A stretch of 64,000 nucleotides of DNA from Rhodopirellula halodulae. GTDB taxonomy: Bacteria; Planctomycetota; Planctomycetia; Pirellulales; Pirellulaceae. Positions within the stretch are counted from its first letter, which is position 1. Each line of letters opens with the position of its first letter. The DNA lies in the NCBI RefSeq assembly GCF_020966775.1, contig NZ_JAJKFV010000029.1:179001-243000 (forward strand), written 5' to 3'. Positions 9,353 to 17,949 of this stretch are shown here, one piece after another. The position numbers and the translations under genes were made by a program. Below the pieces are notes generated by a model that was given only the letters and a program-made list of their open reading frames with translations, was not told the origin of the DNA and did not search any database.

Positions 9353-11266
9353 ATGGATCATTCAGTCTCGCGTCGGAAGGTGGAAAACCTGGTCAGCGCC
9401 GGTTCACATCAAGCACGCAAACTAGCCCGCCGTTTCAGCCTGAAAAGATTGGTGCGAAATGTCTGGCCTTCGAAACGCAGAAAAGGAGTCCGACGGTTTG
9501 TCGATCCTTCGATTGGTCGTGAGGGTTTGTTCAGGACGCTGAATGATCGTAATGTCAATTATGTTGTTTTGCGGTGGTTTGAGAATGTACCCGAATGGCC
9601 TGAGGGTGAAGACATCGATTTGCTGATTGATGTCGACGACCTGCACCTGGTGGATGATCTGTTCGTCACGAACAGTCGAGAAATTCCATGCGACGTTTAC
9701 GGTACCGGACCGGCGAAAAACGCATGCTGGAAAGGCCTGTCGTACTACCCTCCGTATCTCGCTGAGCAGATCGTCCAATCTCGAACATTGTATCGGGACC
9801 TCTGCTACATCCCTGATGAAGACCATTACTTCCTGTCATTGGCGTATCACGCTCTTTACCACAAAGGAAGTGCTTCTGGGTTGCCGTGGGACGATAGCGA
9901 CGCAGCAACAAAGTCGAGCAAGCAGCAAAGCGATCACGACTATGCTGACCGATTGAAGGCTGCCGCGCCTGCCAAATTCATCGACACTCCGATGACGATG
10001 AAGGGGTTGGAGTGTCTGCTGACGAGTCAGTCTTGGAATCCCCCCGTTGACACTTTGCGACGGTACGCATCGCTGCGACCAGAACTTGCCCAATTTCTTC
10101 CGCCCCCCATCGAGAACAAAGATGGTGAGCTGATTGTCGTGCTGTTCCGGCAATCCGCAGTGGACAATCATATCTTGGAAGAAGCGATTTCGCTGTTCCG
10201 TCAAAAGCACCGTTTGGAAGTGGTCGGTCAACACGAGCTGTCGACTGAATCAGCGAAGCTTGCTTCCAAACACATTCGGGGAGGAAACTGGGATGAAGGT
10301 CCGTTTCCTCAGTCTGGAGGATTGCCCGCTGTTGCTCTGGCTTTGTTTGACTATCACCCAGTCGAACCGACACCAGCGGAAAAGGAACAGTATCCCTACA
10401 TACAGAATCGTCGAGTTCTTTTCAAAAAAGAGATCAGGCGTCTGCTGAACAAGCGTCTGCCAAAATCACAGTGGAACAACTGTGTGCATTCCAGTGACGA
10501 CGAGCTTGAAGGGTTGGAATACCTCGAGATCATCGACCCCTCCTTCCATGCGGAAGTACAAACGCAGCTCAGTTACTTGCGGCGTCATTACAAGACTCCT
10601 GAGCCAGTCATTCGCTCACTTCGCAAGCCGGCCAACCGCTCAAAAACGGAGCTGGTCGAATGGAATGGAAAAGAAGCTGTTCGGAAAACGTTTCGGCCAA
10701 GCTTCAAGCGGTTCTGTGATCGCGAAATATTTATCTATCAGACCTTGGGGCCGAAACTGGAGACCGTGCCAGAACTGCTGGACTTCGACGAATACAGCTT
10801 TGTGCTCCCAAAGTACGAAAACTGCTTGGCCGGTTTGTCTCTTCGCAAACAAGGCAAGCTTCTGAAACCCTACGCGAATCAGGTGATCGAATTGCTTCGC
10901 GCCACATTCGCGTTGGAACGTGCCATCATTGATTTTCATCCGGGCAATTTGATCCTGACGCCGGGAGGTGATCTCTATTTCGTCGACTTTGAGTTTGCTC
11001 AACCAATTCCGGATTGGCCAAGTTCGTTCATGCAGTCACCGGATCTCGTCGGGCTTCCACCGGGCTTCTCGGGCGATCGTCCCAGCAATTTGCCTGAAAA
11101 CGGCTATTCCTACGACGACTTCTGGAAGCCAATCTTTCAGTGCAGCCTCGAGGAACTCATCCGGCAATGTGACGTCGATCCCACGTCTGCTGCGGAGCAA
11201 AGTTTGTCAATCTCTGATCTGCCACCAGGTGAGAACTCGGATTCCCGTCTTCGGCAAGCAGGATGA
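9353..11266 (+). CDS. Three-part protein: nucleotidyltransferase-like, NDK-like and APH-type kinase-like domains
   Basis: The 637-residue protein sits in the glycosyltransferase cluster. Residues about 55-180 resemble a nucleotidyltransferase-type domain (NYVVLRWFENVPEWPEGEDIDLLIDVDD, acidic pair D87/D89). Residues about 259-405 resemble nucleoside diphosphate kinase: ELIVVLFRQSAVDNHILEEAI at the first strand and helix, then the active-site-like NNCVHSSDDELEG with H379 where NDK has NxxHGSDSxE. Residues about 435-570 look like a small-molecule or RIO-type kinase: K445 (VRKTF), hinge FVLPKYEN, catalytic loop IIDFHPGNLIL with D527 and N532, and metal site FVDFEF with D545. Each assignment rests on motif reading only. 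The order and location suggest phosphorylation and nucleotide activation of a polysaccharide precursor or lipid, which is inference. Confidence 0.75.
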   Translation: MDHSVSRRKVENLVSAGSHQARKLARRFSLKRLVRNVWPSKRRKGVRRFVDPSIGREGLFRTLNDRNVNYVVLRWFENVPEWPEGEDIDLLIDVDDLHLVDDLFVTNSREIPCDVYGTGPAKNACWKGLSYYPPYLAEQIVQSRTLYRDLCYIPDEDHYFLSLAYHALYHKGSASGLPWDDSDAATKSSKQQSDHDYADRLKAAAPAKFIDTPMTMKGLECLLTSQSWNPPVDTLRRYASLRPELAQFLPPPIENKDGELIVVLFRQSAVDNHILEEAISLFRQKHRLEVVGQHELSTESAKLASKHIRGGNWDEGPFPQSGGLPAVALALFDYHPVEPTPAEKEQYPYIQNRRVLFKKEIRRLLNKRLPKSQWNNCVHSSDDELEGLEYLEIIDPSFHAEVQTQLSYLRRHYKTPEPVIRSLRKPANRSKTELVEWNGKEAVRKTFRPSFKRFCDREIFIYQTLGPKLETVPELLDFDEYSFVLPKYENCLAGLSLRKQGKLLKPYANQVIELLRATFALERAIIDFHPGNLILTPGGDLYFVDFEFAQPIPDWPSSFMQSPDLVGLPPGFSGDRPSNLPENGYSYDDFWKPIFQCSLEELIRQCDVDPTSAAEQSLSISDLPPGENSDSRLRQAG

Positions 11267-11577
11267 CCACAGTCGCTGGGGCCTCGCGAATACCTTGATG
11301 CTCGGGCGAAATGAACGCTCGCTGTTGTTTGCGAGCGAAAGACTTTTGACGAGTGTGAATACGGTGTCGCCTCGAAATTCGAAGTGGTACCGCTCAAGAC
11401 GAACTGAACGCTTCACACTTCTGTTGGCGACGCTCTCGGAGTCGCCACGAGTAGAATTCAAACCATATTTTTACTTGATGAAGAATGGTTGAACTGGGGT
11501 AGCTTCTGTTGCCGGAAAAGTGAGTCCGGATCTAGGATCCGCGTCACACGAAATCCCCCCGTTTCAAGCGGTTCGAA
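11267..11577. other. Noncoding gap with two short inverted repeats
   Basis: No convincing gene is visible. Two perfect 7-bp stems occur: CGCTCGC/GCGAGCG at 11316-11337 and TGGCGAC/GTCGCCA at 11425-11447. Neither is followed by a T-tract. They could be RNA hairpins that attenuate read-through from the three-part protein gene into the methyltransferase gene, or could be chance. Confidence 0.35.
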
Positions 11578-12576
11578 ATGAATAATAAGTACGCTGTTGG
11601 CACTTCGTTGGAGCCAACTGTCGCCACGCTACAAGCCAGTGTGAGTTCAGGGAAATCTCGGTCACGAAAGTCCGAACGTTTTGACGCGACGACTCACTCA
11701 ACTTCATCCACAGTCCTTCCCTACTCTGAAACAGAGTCACTGTGGAAACGATGCAGGCGATTGCCCTGGACAATGCTCCATCAGCTCACAGGGGGCAAGA
11801 TCGCACAGGCATGTCTGGCTCGCACCGCCATCGTTTCTCAGCGGATGATGGGAATCGGAGCGGGGGCGGGAGTAATGAATAGCGGAGAGGCCAACTTATT
11901 CAAAATGTTACGACGCCGAGCAAGTGGATCTCTCGTCGTCTTTGACGTCGGAGCCAACCATGGGCAATTCTTGAGTTTGGCACGCAAGTCACTCGAAGGG
12001 GCAGACTATCAAATTCATTGTTTCGAACCCTCCAAAGAAGCTTTTCGGTCTCTCCTGAGCCGTGGACCTGAATCACGGGTCATACTCAACAATTTCGCGG
12101 TGGGAAACAGTGAAGGAACTCGCGTGCTGTACTACGATCGATCTGGTTCGGGGATGGCGTCGCTGACTAAACGAGAGCTTGCCCATCGAGGGATCCAATT
12201 TGACCAGTCAGAAGACGTCTCGGTCGCCACGCTTGACAGCTATTGCGAAACACGCGAAATCCACAACATTGATTTGCTCAAACTCGACATTGAAGGCCAT
12301 GAGCTGGAAGCTTTGAGAGGAGCCGAGAGAACATTTGACAGAAACGCCGTCGGCATGGTGATGTTTGAGATGGGCGGCTGCAATGTCGATACACGCACGT
12401 TTTTTCGAGACTTCTGGCGGTTCTTCACCGATCGCAAAATGACCCTGCATCGAATCACTCCCTCGGGGCGTTTACTGGAAATTCGTCGTTACAAAGAAAC
12501 TCACGAGCAATTCCGAACCACAAATTTTGTCGCTATCCGGCAGGATGATCAGCAATCGGAAATGGAAAGCTGCTGA
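11578..12576 (+). CDS. FkbM family methyltransferase (first of three)
   Basis: The 332-residue protein has the FkbM core. Motif I is VVFDVGANHGQFLSLARKSL (about 120-140), then IHCFEPSKEAF, a middle segment with VATLDSYCE, and LLKLDIEGHELEALRGAE, the family's 'DxEGxE' signature. The C-terminal TNFVAIR is also typical. FkbM enzymes O-methylate sugars or polyketides. The first 80 or so residues, Ser/Thr-rich then basic (WKRCRRLPWTMLHQLTGG), lie outside the core, so the true start could be later than 11578. Neighbouring glycosyltransferases point to methylation of a surface polysaccharide. Confidence 0.87.
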   Translation: MNNKYAVGTSLEPTVATLQASVSSGKSRSRKSERFDATTHSTSSTVLPYSETESLWKRCRRLPWTMLHQLTGGKIAQACLARTAIVSQRMMGIGAGAGVMNSGEANLFKMLRRRASGSLVVFDVGANHGQFLSLARKSLEGADYQIHCFEPSKEAFRSLLSRGPESRVILNNFAVGNSEGTRVLYYDRSGSGMASLTKRELAHRGIQFDQSEDVSVATLDSYCETREIHNIDLLKLDIEGHELEALRGAERTFDRNAVGMVMFEMGGCNVDTRTFFRDFWRFFTDRKMTLHRITPSGRLLEIRRYKETHEQFRTTNFVAIRQDDQQSEMESC

Positions 12577-12714
12577 GGCTTTGTTCCCATAGGCGAACTG
12601 GGAGAAATTCTAGGTTCTCCAGGTTTTGGATTCGGTCTTGCAGCGAGAGGCCGCCATTTGATATGCCCTGGTGATCCCCGCATCTTGCCAGGACGCTTAG
12701 CGAATTGAATCAGC

Positions 12715-13563
12715 ATGGCTACACCGATGAAGCCTGAAATCAGCGTGATCATCACAACGTTCAATGCACCCGATGAGCTGTGGCTCGTCCTGGTTGGATA
12801 CCAGATGCAGACGGAACGCAATTTCGAGATCTTGATCGCCGATGACGGTTCCGATTCGAAGACGGCAGCCGTGATTGAACGATTTCGCCAAACGTGCGAT
12901 ATAGAAACGCATCATGTCTGGCACGAAGATGCGGGCTTTCGGAAATGCGAGATCCTGAACCGGGCCATTGAACTGGCCAACAGTGATTATCTGCTTTTCA
13001 CGGATGGAGATTGCATCCCCAGGCCGGACTTTCTTGCGGTCCACCTGCGTGAAGCGGAGCCGAAGCGGTTTCTGTCTGGCACCTACAACAACCTCCCAAA
13101 GTCGTTCAAAGGACTGATCACTGAATCGAATGTTCGTTCAGGAACCGTGTTTCAGTCGAAATGGCTTCGTGAGAACGGGATGCCGCAGAATTTTAAAAGC
13201 CTTCGGCTAATCCAAAACAAAGCTTTGATTTCCATTCTGAACCGTCTTACCACAACCCGTCCCACTTGGAATGGATGTAACGTCTCGGGGTGGAAGTCGG
13301 ACGTTATAGCCGTCAACGGGTATGACGAAAGAATGCGATACGGAGGACTCGATCGCGAAATTGGTTTACGGATGAACAATTTAGGAATTCGTGGGAAGCA
13401 AATTCGATTCAAGGCCATTTGCTTGCACGTTGATCATCCACGGGGTTACATGAACGACGAAGATTTGAAAAAGAATCTGTCGATTCGCAATGAAACCATC
13501 CGTGGCAATGTCACCCGCACCCCTTACGGTATCCAGCGTGACGGTATCCAGCGTGCGGCGTGA
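12715..13563 (+). CDS. Glycosyltransferase family 2 with galactosyltransferase-type C-terminus
   Basis: The 282-residue GT-A enzyme begins PEISVIITTFNAPDELWLVL. ILIADDGSDSKT supplies the nucleotide-binding Asp pair, YLLFTDGDCIPRPDFL the DxD metal site, and WNGCNVSGWKSDVIAVNGYDERMRYGGLDREIGLRM the acceptor-side motif seen in the Glyco_transf_7C group. No membrane segments are present, so it is probably a cytoplasmic enzyme acting at the inner face of the membrane. The extreme C-terminus contains a duplicated GIQRD/GIQRA caused by a perfect 15-bp tandem repeat. The stop codon lies two bases before the likely start of the fucosyltransferase gene. Confidence 0.9.
   Translation: MATPMKPEISVIITTFNAPDELWLVLVGYQMQTERNFEILIADDGSDSKTAAVIERFRQTCDIETHHVWHEDAGFRKCEILNRAIELANSDYLLFTDGDCIPRPDFLAVHLREAEPKRFLSGTYNNLPKSFKGLITESNVRSGTVFQSKWLRENGMPQNFKSLRLIQNKALISILNRLTTTRPTWNGCNVSGWKSDVIAVNGYDERMRYGGLDREIGLRMNNLGIRGKQIRFKAICLHVDHPRGYMNDEDLKKNLSIRNETIRGNVTRTPYGIQRDGIQRAA
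13526..13555 (+). repeat. Perfect 15-bp tandem duplication inside the GT2 gene
   Basis: ACGGTATCCAGCGTG occurs twice head to tail (13526-13540 and 13541-13555) in the last codons of the glycosyltransferase gene. The unit is five codons, so the frame is kept and the C-terminus gains YGIQR/DGIQR. It looks like a recent slippage duplication and a possible site of length variation between strains. Confidence 0.9.
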
Positions 13564-13565
13564 CA

Positions 13566-14513
13566 ATGAATTCAGTCCATCGTGAATTGTCTGAATCCGT
13601 TCGCGTCGCCGACGGCCGTATTGCTGATGAAGCCGGCGTAAACCGTGGGGTGAGTGATCCAAGCAAGGCTTGCGTGATTTCAATTAGCGGCGGGCTCGGG
13701 AATCAGATGCTCCAATACGCTGCTGCTCGAGCGTATTCGATTCATCATGGATGTTCCTTGTTCCTGGATCTGAAGTTTTATTCCAGTCGACGGCATCGGT
13801 CTTTTGAGTTGGATGCGTTTCCGATCCAAGCGGAAAATTGGGTGAAGCCGAGTCTGATCAGTGAATTTGTGAATAAGTTGCGAGGAGGCAGGGAATCGGT
13901 TCCAGTCTATCAAGAAGAATCCAAGCGATTTGACCCACGATTCTTTGAAACGAGTCCACCGCTGAAGCTTCGCGGTTACTTCTTTTCTGAGAAGTATTTT
14001 TTACCCTATGCGGATCAAATTCGGTCTGAGTTGACTCCACCTGTAGCACCGGACCAACCCGCACGTGAGATGGCTCGCCGTCTCAGTGAGAATATGTCGA
14101 CGTCATTGCATGTTCGTCGGGGTGACTACGTGAGCAACCCGAATGCACGGCAGCGGTTCTGGAGTTGCACAAGCGAATACTTTGAAGCGGCGATTGAGAT
14201 GTTGCCTGCTGACTCAACTGTCTTTGTTTTTTCCGATGACATTGAGTGGGCGAAGAAAAATATCCGCTCGTCTCGAAAAACCGTTTTCGTCAATGATGAA
14301 CTGAAGCGAGCTGGGTCGCCTGATACCGGTTTGAGAGACTTGTGGCTGATGACGCATGCCAAGTCGCATGTGATTGCCAACTCGTCGTTCAGTTGGTGGG
14401 GAGCTTGGCTATCTGGTTCAGAAGCGAACTTGACGATCGCTCCCAAAAAATGGTTTAACGATCCAGAGGTCGATGACTCTGATATTGTTCCGTCAACATG
14501 GCTACGGATCTAG
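13566..14513 (+). CDS. Glycosyltransferase family 11 (alpha-1,2-fucosyltransferase type)
   Basis: The 315-residue protein has the three GT11 signatures: the N-terminal donor-site motif ISGGLGNQMLQYAAARAYS, the HxRRGDY motif as LHVRRGDYVSNP near residue 180, and NSSFSWWGAWLS near the C-terminus, with VFVFSDDIEWAKKN between. The family transfers fucose from GDP-fucose to the 2-OH of an acceptor sugar. An in-frame GTG at 13560 overlaps the preceding stop, but the ATG at 13566 is the more likely start. Together with the preceding GT2 it is probably one transcription unit. This is the best clue to the chemistry of the polysaccharide: a terminal or branch fucose-like sugar. No GDP-fucose synthesis genes are in the window. 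Confidence 0.9.
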   Translation: MNSVHRELSESVRVADGRIADEAGVNRGVSDPSKACVISISGGLGNQMLQYAAARAYSIHHGCSLFLDLKFYSSRRHRSFELDAFPIQAENWVKPSLISEFVNKLRGGRESVPVYQEESKRFDPRFFETSPPLKLRGYFFSEKYFLPYADQIRSELTPPVAPDQPAREMARRLSENMSTSLHVRRGDYVSNPNARQRFWSCTSEYFEAAIEMLPADSTVFVFSDDIEWAKKNIRSSRKTVFVNDELKRAGSPDTGLRDLWLMTHAKSHVIANSSFSWWGAWLSGSEANLTIAPKKWFNDPEVDDSDIVPSTWLRI

Positions 14514-14576
14514 CGGCAGTTTCGGGAGCCCTCGTATTTCCGACCTGTTTGGTTTCTCAATTCCAGTATTGAATAC

Positions 14577-15272
14577 ATGTTCAACTACCTTCTGAAATAC
14601 TCACGCCGCAAAATTGACCCGATTGATCTGCTTCAGCGGCTGACCGAAGGCAAGGGCGAGTATCGCAGTCTTGTGCATGTTGGTGCTCATCTGGGTCAGG
14701 AACGGTCAAACTACGAATCGAAAGGTTATCGTAAGATTCTGTGGATCGAAGGTTCAGAAGAAATCCATGCGAAGCTCGCAAGTTTGCTGCTGAAGCATGA
14801 CGGTCCTGCCGAGCACAGCACCGCTTGTGCACTGTTAAGTGATCGCGACGGGGACGAACTGGGGCTTCGTTGTTTCAGCAATGATGGCATGTCGAATTCT
14901 ATTTTTGCTCCCGCGGACCAGTTGAAGCAAAGATGGCCTACAGTCCAAGAAACTGGCGAAGTCGAAGTCCAGCGTTCAGTCACACTCGATCGGCTACTGG
15001 CGGACACTCCATTCTCTCAGAACTGCGACGTTTTGGTTGTGGACGTGCAGGGGGCGGAATTGTTGGTTCTCAAAGGTGGTCTTGCAACGCTGCAACGCGT
15101 GAAGGCGGTGGTTTGTGAGGTGTCCACCGTGCCCTACTACGATGGCGGAGTTCTATTCGATGAATTGAATCAATTCATGGAGTCCCATGGATTCCAGGCA
15201 ATGTCGACGCCTCGTCGCCACGGTGACATGCTCTTTATGCCGAAGACGGCACGGGCCAAACAGGCCGCGTAA
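14577..15272 (+). CDS. FkbM family methyltransferase (second of three)
   Basis: The 231-residue protein is a compact FkbM enzyme: SLVHVGAHLGQERSNYESKG near residues 31-50 (SAM loop), KILWIEGSEEIHAKL (acidic residue after the second strand), and CDVLVVDVQGAELLVLKGGLATL, with VQGAEL replacing the usual EGxE. The C-terminus VCEVSTVPYYDGGVLFDELNQFMESHGF is typical of the family. It sits 63 bases after the fucosyltransferase gene. Sequence divergence from the other two FkbM proteins here is large, so the three probably methylate different positions or sugars rather than being recent duplicates. Confidence 0.85.
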   Translation: MFNYLLKYSRRKIDPIDLLQRLTEGKGEYRSLVHVGAHLGQERSNYESKGYRKILWIEGSEEIHAKLASLLLKHDGPAEHSTACALLSDRDGDELGLRCFSNDGMSNSIFAPADQLKQRWPTVQETGEVEVQRSVTLDRLLADTPFSQNCDVLVVDVQGAELLVLKGGLATLQRVKAVVCEVSTVPYYDGGVLFDELNQFMESHGFQAMSTPRRHGDMLFMPKTARAKQAA

Positions 15273-15329
15273 GTTCGTGGCTTCTTCACTTCTACCCTTC
15301 TGCGCAACTCAATTTCGGAAATTCCTCGC

Positions 15330-16133
15330 ATGTCGAATCAACTCAAACAGCTCAAGCAGACATGGCGGCTTTGTGGCTCGGTTGCGAACGCATTCAAAGG
15401 CAAGGTTCGGACTGCACTCGGTATTCGCAAGCCAACGAAGACATGCCAAATTCCCGAGCTGAAACACATTGTTGACGAAACGTTCCTCGAAAAACAGGAT
15501 CGCGTTTTCGTCGAGGTCGGAGCTTACGACGGTGAGCGATTTTCCAATACCTCGTGGCTCGCTGATGCCGGATGGCGGGGTTTGTATGTTGAGCCATCGA
15601 AGCAGTTCTCTCGCTGGTGTCGTTTGCGTCACATGCTCAATCGCGTGACGGTTCTGAACGTTGCCGCGGGAAGTGAGGACGCCAAGGCCACGCTTCAGCA
15701 AATTGGTTCGCTCAGTACCATGAGCCAAGCAACATTCGAGGAATACGACCGAATCACTTGGGCGAAACAGCAGGTTGCAAAGGAATGTAAGCAGCAGCAA
15801 ACGGAAGTGCTTCGGCTGGACCGAATTCTTGCCGATCAAAAGATTCCACGCTCCTTTGATATCCTTGTCGTGGACGTGGAAGGCTACGAAGAGAATGTTT
15901 TCTCTGGCTTTTCATTGTCGCAGTGGAAGCCGAAGCTGATCATCGTGGAGTTGTGTGACATCCATCCAGACTTCCAAGACAATCGGGAACTTGTGGAATC
16001 CGCGAGGCGTGTTCGACAAACGATTCTTGATGCGGGCTACCGAGAGAAATACGCCGACAGTATCAATACGGTCTTTGAGGTGGAAGAGACTTCGGCGTCC
16101 GTCACGGCGACGAACAATCGAATCGCCGCTTGA
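15330..16133 (+). CDS. FkbM family methyltransferase (third of three)
   Basis: The 267-residue protein begins with a Lys/Gln-rich helix (SNQLKQLKQTWRL), then DRVFVEVGAYDGERFSNTSWLAD (SAM loop, about 60-82), WRGLYVEPSKQFSRW, VLNVAAGSEDAKATL, and FDILVVDVEGYEENVFSGFSLSQWKPKLIIVELCDIHPDF, the FkbM 'DVEGxE' signature. It is the last plus-strand gene of the polysaccharide cluster and converges with the GT-A gene at 16226. Confidence 0.87.
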   Translation: MSNQLKQLKQTWRLCGSVANAFKGKVRTALGIRKPTKTCQIPELKHIVDETFLEKQDRVFVEVGAYDGERFSNTSWLADAGWRGLYVEPSKQFSRWCRLRHMLNRVTVLNVAAGSEDAKATLQQIGSLSTMSQATFEEYDRITWAKQQVAKECKQQQTEVLRLDRILADQKIPRSFDILVVDVEGYEENVFSGFSLSQWKPKLIIVELCDIHPDFQDNRELVESARRVRQTILDAGYREKYADSINTVFEVEETSASVTATNNRIAA

Positions 16134-16225
16134 TCAGTTGCATGTGGCCCGGGAGAAAGAAGATTCAAAGAGTTCTCAACACTTCACTGCGGGACTCAGA
16201 TTGCCTGCTGTCGTTTGTGGCAGTC

Positions 16226-17224
16226 TCAATCGGTGACAAGCTTCCAATCGGCAGAGGCTTTGACCGCCTCATCGATCGAGACGTCTGCAAAGCTGCGAAG
16301 GATTGCAGAGTCACGATCGTTCTGAAGACGATCCTTGCTCGATAAGGTCGCTCGGAATCGTCGCCACGCGGAAGGCGACACGCAACGCTGCAATTCCGCC
16401 ACCTGAAGAGCGGACGCTCGATCAGAGATGACTGTCTTCAACCGTTTCGCGTACCGGCTGTTGGGGTTCTGGTCGAGTTCGTAGTTTCCGAAGCCGTGGT
16501 CAGGCTTCAGGTACTTCAAGTGCCAATAAAGAAAACCGACGAACTTCCGCGTGAGGTTGCCTCGATGGAAACGCTCAAAGCGGCGGTCATGCGTGAAATA
16601 CGTATTCTCGCTGACCGGGAAAAAACCGATGTCACCGCCGCCCGAGATAGGATCGTCCAGTGGAACTGACAGCTCGCCGCTCTTGTTCAAGAGAAGGTTG
16701 GGACCCGAAAAACAGTGCATCTCATTGAATGAGGTGCCAAGCTTTCGGATGGAATCCGTCGCTTTCTTGAGTGCTGAGCCGATGGCGAGATGGTCATCGT
16801 CGAGCTTTGTCGCAACCTGATAGCGTGTCGCTGCGAGCGAAAAGTTGTAGTAATTCACCAGACTGTTCGGCGAATCGCCGGGGGTTTCGATATGACCGGT
16901 GCTGCCTGGTGGATACACTCGGTCAACGTAGTGAATGACTCGCAGTTTCTCCTCGCCAAATTCAGACTTCAGATTCTCCAGGATCTCGACCGAGCGATCA
17001 GTGCACTGATTGTGGACGGCAACGATTTCGTCAAAGCAGTCGATGTGGCTGCGGATCGTCGCTTCCAAGAACGCTTCGCCGTTGCGAATGCGCATGAAGG
17101 CGGAGATTCCGGGTAAACGTTCTGCCACGTTCAAGTGTTCTCGTTGGAACCGGTAGTCAGAAACCGTAGGCCCCAAATCACTTATCGTTGTCTTTGGATC
17201 AGGCGAGGTATTTGAATCAGGCAA
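16226..17224 (-). CDS. GT-A fold glycosyltransferase (family 2-like), opposite strand
   Basis: The 332-residue protein carries LPGISAFMRIRNGEAFLEATIRSHIDCFDEIVAVHNQCTDRSVEILENL, the opening fold of family 2-type glycosyltransferases, and YQVATKLDDDHLAIGSALKKA, where LDDDH is the likely metal-binding acidic motif. A segment SGGGDIGFFPVSENTYF and a basic C-terminal half follow. The only start covering the fold is a TTG at 17224, since the first ATG in frame falls inside the first strand. It points against the rest of the cluster, so it has its own promoter. Donor and acceptor are unknown. Confidence 0.78.
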   Translation of the reverse strand: MPDSNTSPDPKTTISDLGPTVSDYRFQREHLNVAERLPGISAFMRIRNGEAFLEATIRSHIDCFDEIVAVHNQCTDRSVEILENLKSEFGEEKLRVIHYVDRVYPPGSTGHIETPGDSPNSLVNYYNFSLAATRYQVATKLDDDHLAIGSALKKATDSIRKLGTSFNEMHCFSGPNLLLNKSGELSVPLDDPISGGGDIGFFPVSENTYFTHDRRFERFHRGNLTRKFVGFLYWHLKYLKPDHGFGNYELDQNPNSRYAKRLKTVISDRASALQVAELQRCVSPSAWRRFRATLSSKDRLQNDRDSAILRSFADVSIDEAVKASADWKLVTD

Positions 17225-17561
17225 GCTTCGTTACCGCACGAGAATTTAGGCTGAGAATTGCTTTGTCGTCAGAGCGTCGCGGGGTGAAATGCATAGCGGC
17301 GGCGATTGCCAATCAGATGGGAATCTTCGGTGCGAAGCCGACGAGGCAAACGGCCCATGGTTACCGCACAGAGAGTGCTGATCCCAACGACAAATCACCT
17401 CGCCATAGTTTTACACGGTGCCCTCTGTCGTACCATCCGGGCACATCCGCCGACGACACGATCGCAACTGCGAAGCCGCCAGCTTCAAGATTTTTCAGCT
17501 CGAGCGGCCGAACATGCCTCCTATGGCTGATGAAATGCGCCCATCGCTGCCGATGCAAGCG
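17225..17561. other. Noncoding gap upstream of the opposite-strand glycosyltransferase
   Basis: About 340 bases with no gene I can support on either strand and no strong hairpin or repeat. It should contain the promoter for the 16226-17224 gene and the 3' end region of the FmdB gene. Confidence 0.4.
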
Positions 17562-17789
17562 TCACATCTGGCAACCGCCGCCGCAGCAGCGGGGGGCACC
17601 GCAGGCTTCGCCTCTGCCTGCCATGGGGAGGCTGGATCCGTTGCTCATCGACGGAGCGGCCGGAACGCTGAGGACGCGAGTCAGTTCCGAGTTCTCGCAT
17701 TTCGGGCAAGCCACGTCTTCGTCGGGCGAACGCACCAAAATTTCGACCACATCGTCACACGATTTGCATTCGTACTCGTAAAGAGGCAT
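17562..17789 (-). CDS. FmdB-type zinc ribbon protein
   Basis: The 75-residue protein starts MPLYEYECKSCDDVVEIL and continues VACPKCENSELTRVL, giving the two CxxC knuckles of the FmdB/CxxC_CXXC_SSSS zinc ribbon family. The ATG at 17789 is chosen because MPLYEY is the family's invariant start; a longer frame adds only MWNQK. The tail is Gly/Cys-rich (GEACGAPRCCGGGCQM) and adds four more cysteines, as often seen in this family. Proposed as a small regulatory or metal-handling protein; true function unknown. Confidence 0.88.
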   Translation of the reverse strand: MPLYEYECKSCDDVVEILVRSPDEDVACPKCENSELTRVLSVPAAPSMSNGSSLPMAGRGEACGAPRCCGGGCQM

Positions 17790-17949
17790 CTTCTGATTCC
17801 ACAAGGAAAGTCAACCACGAAACGGAAAGCCAGACAGAGTATGGCAAGTCCTCATTGTCGTTCAAAGTCGCGGTTTGCACCACTGGATTTTGAAGTCTGA
17901 GGAACGCCGTCGGTGCCAGCACCAACCCCATTCCACGCGAGATGAAACG

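Noticed and set aside
11316-11337. 7-bp stem as a Rho-independent terminator
   Set aside because: No T-tract follows and the stem is short; recorded only as a hairpin in the gap note.
17225-17561. Possible pseudogene or tRNA in the gap before the FmdB gene
   Set aside because: No cloverleaf pattern and no coding similarity to neighbouring genes could be seen on either strand.
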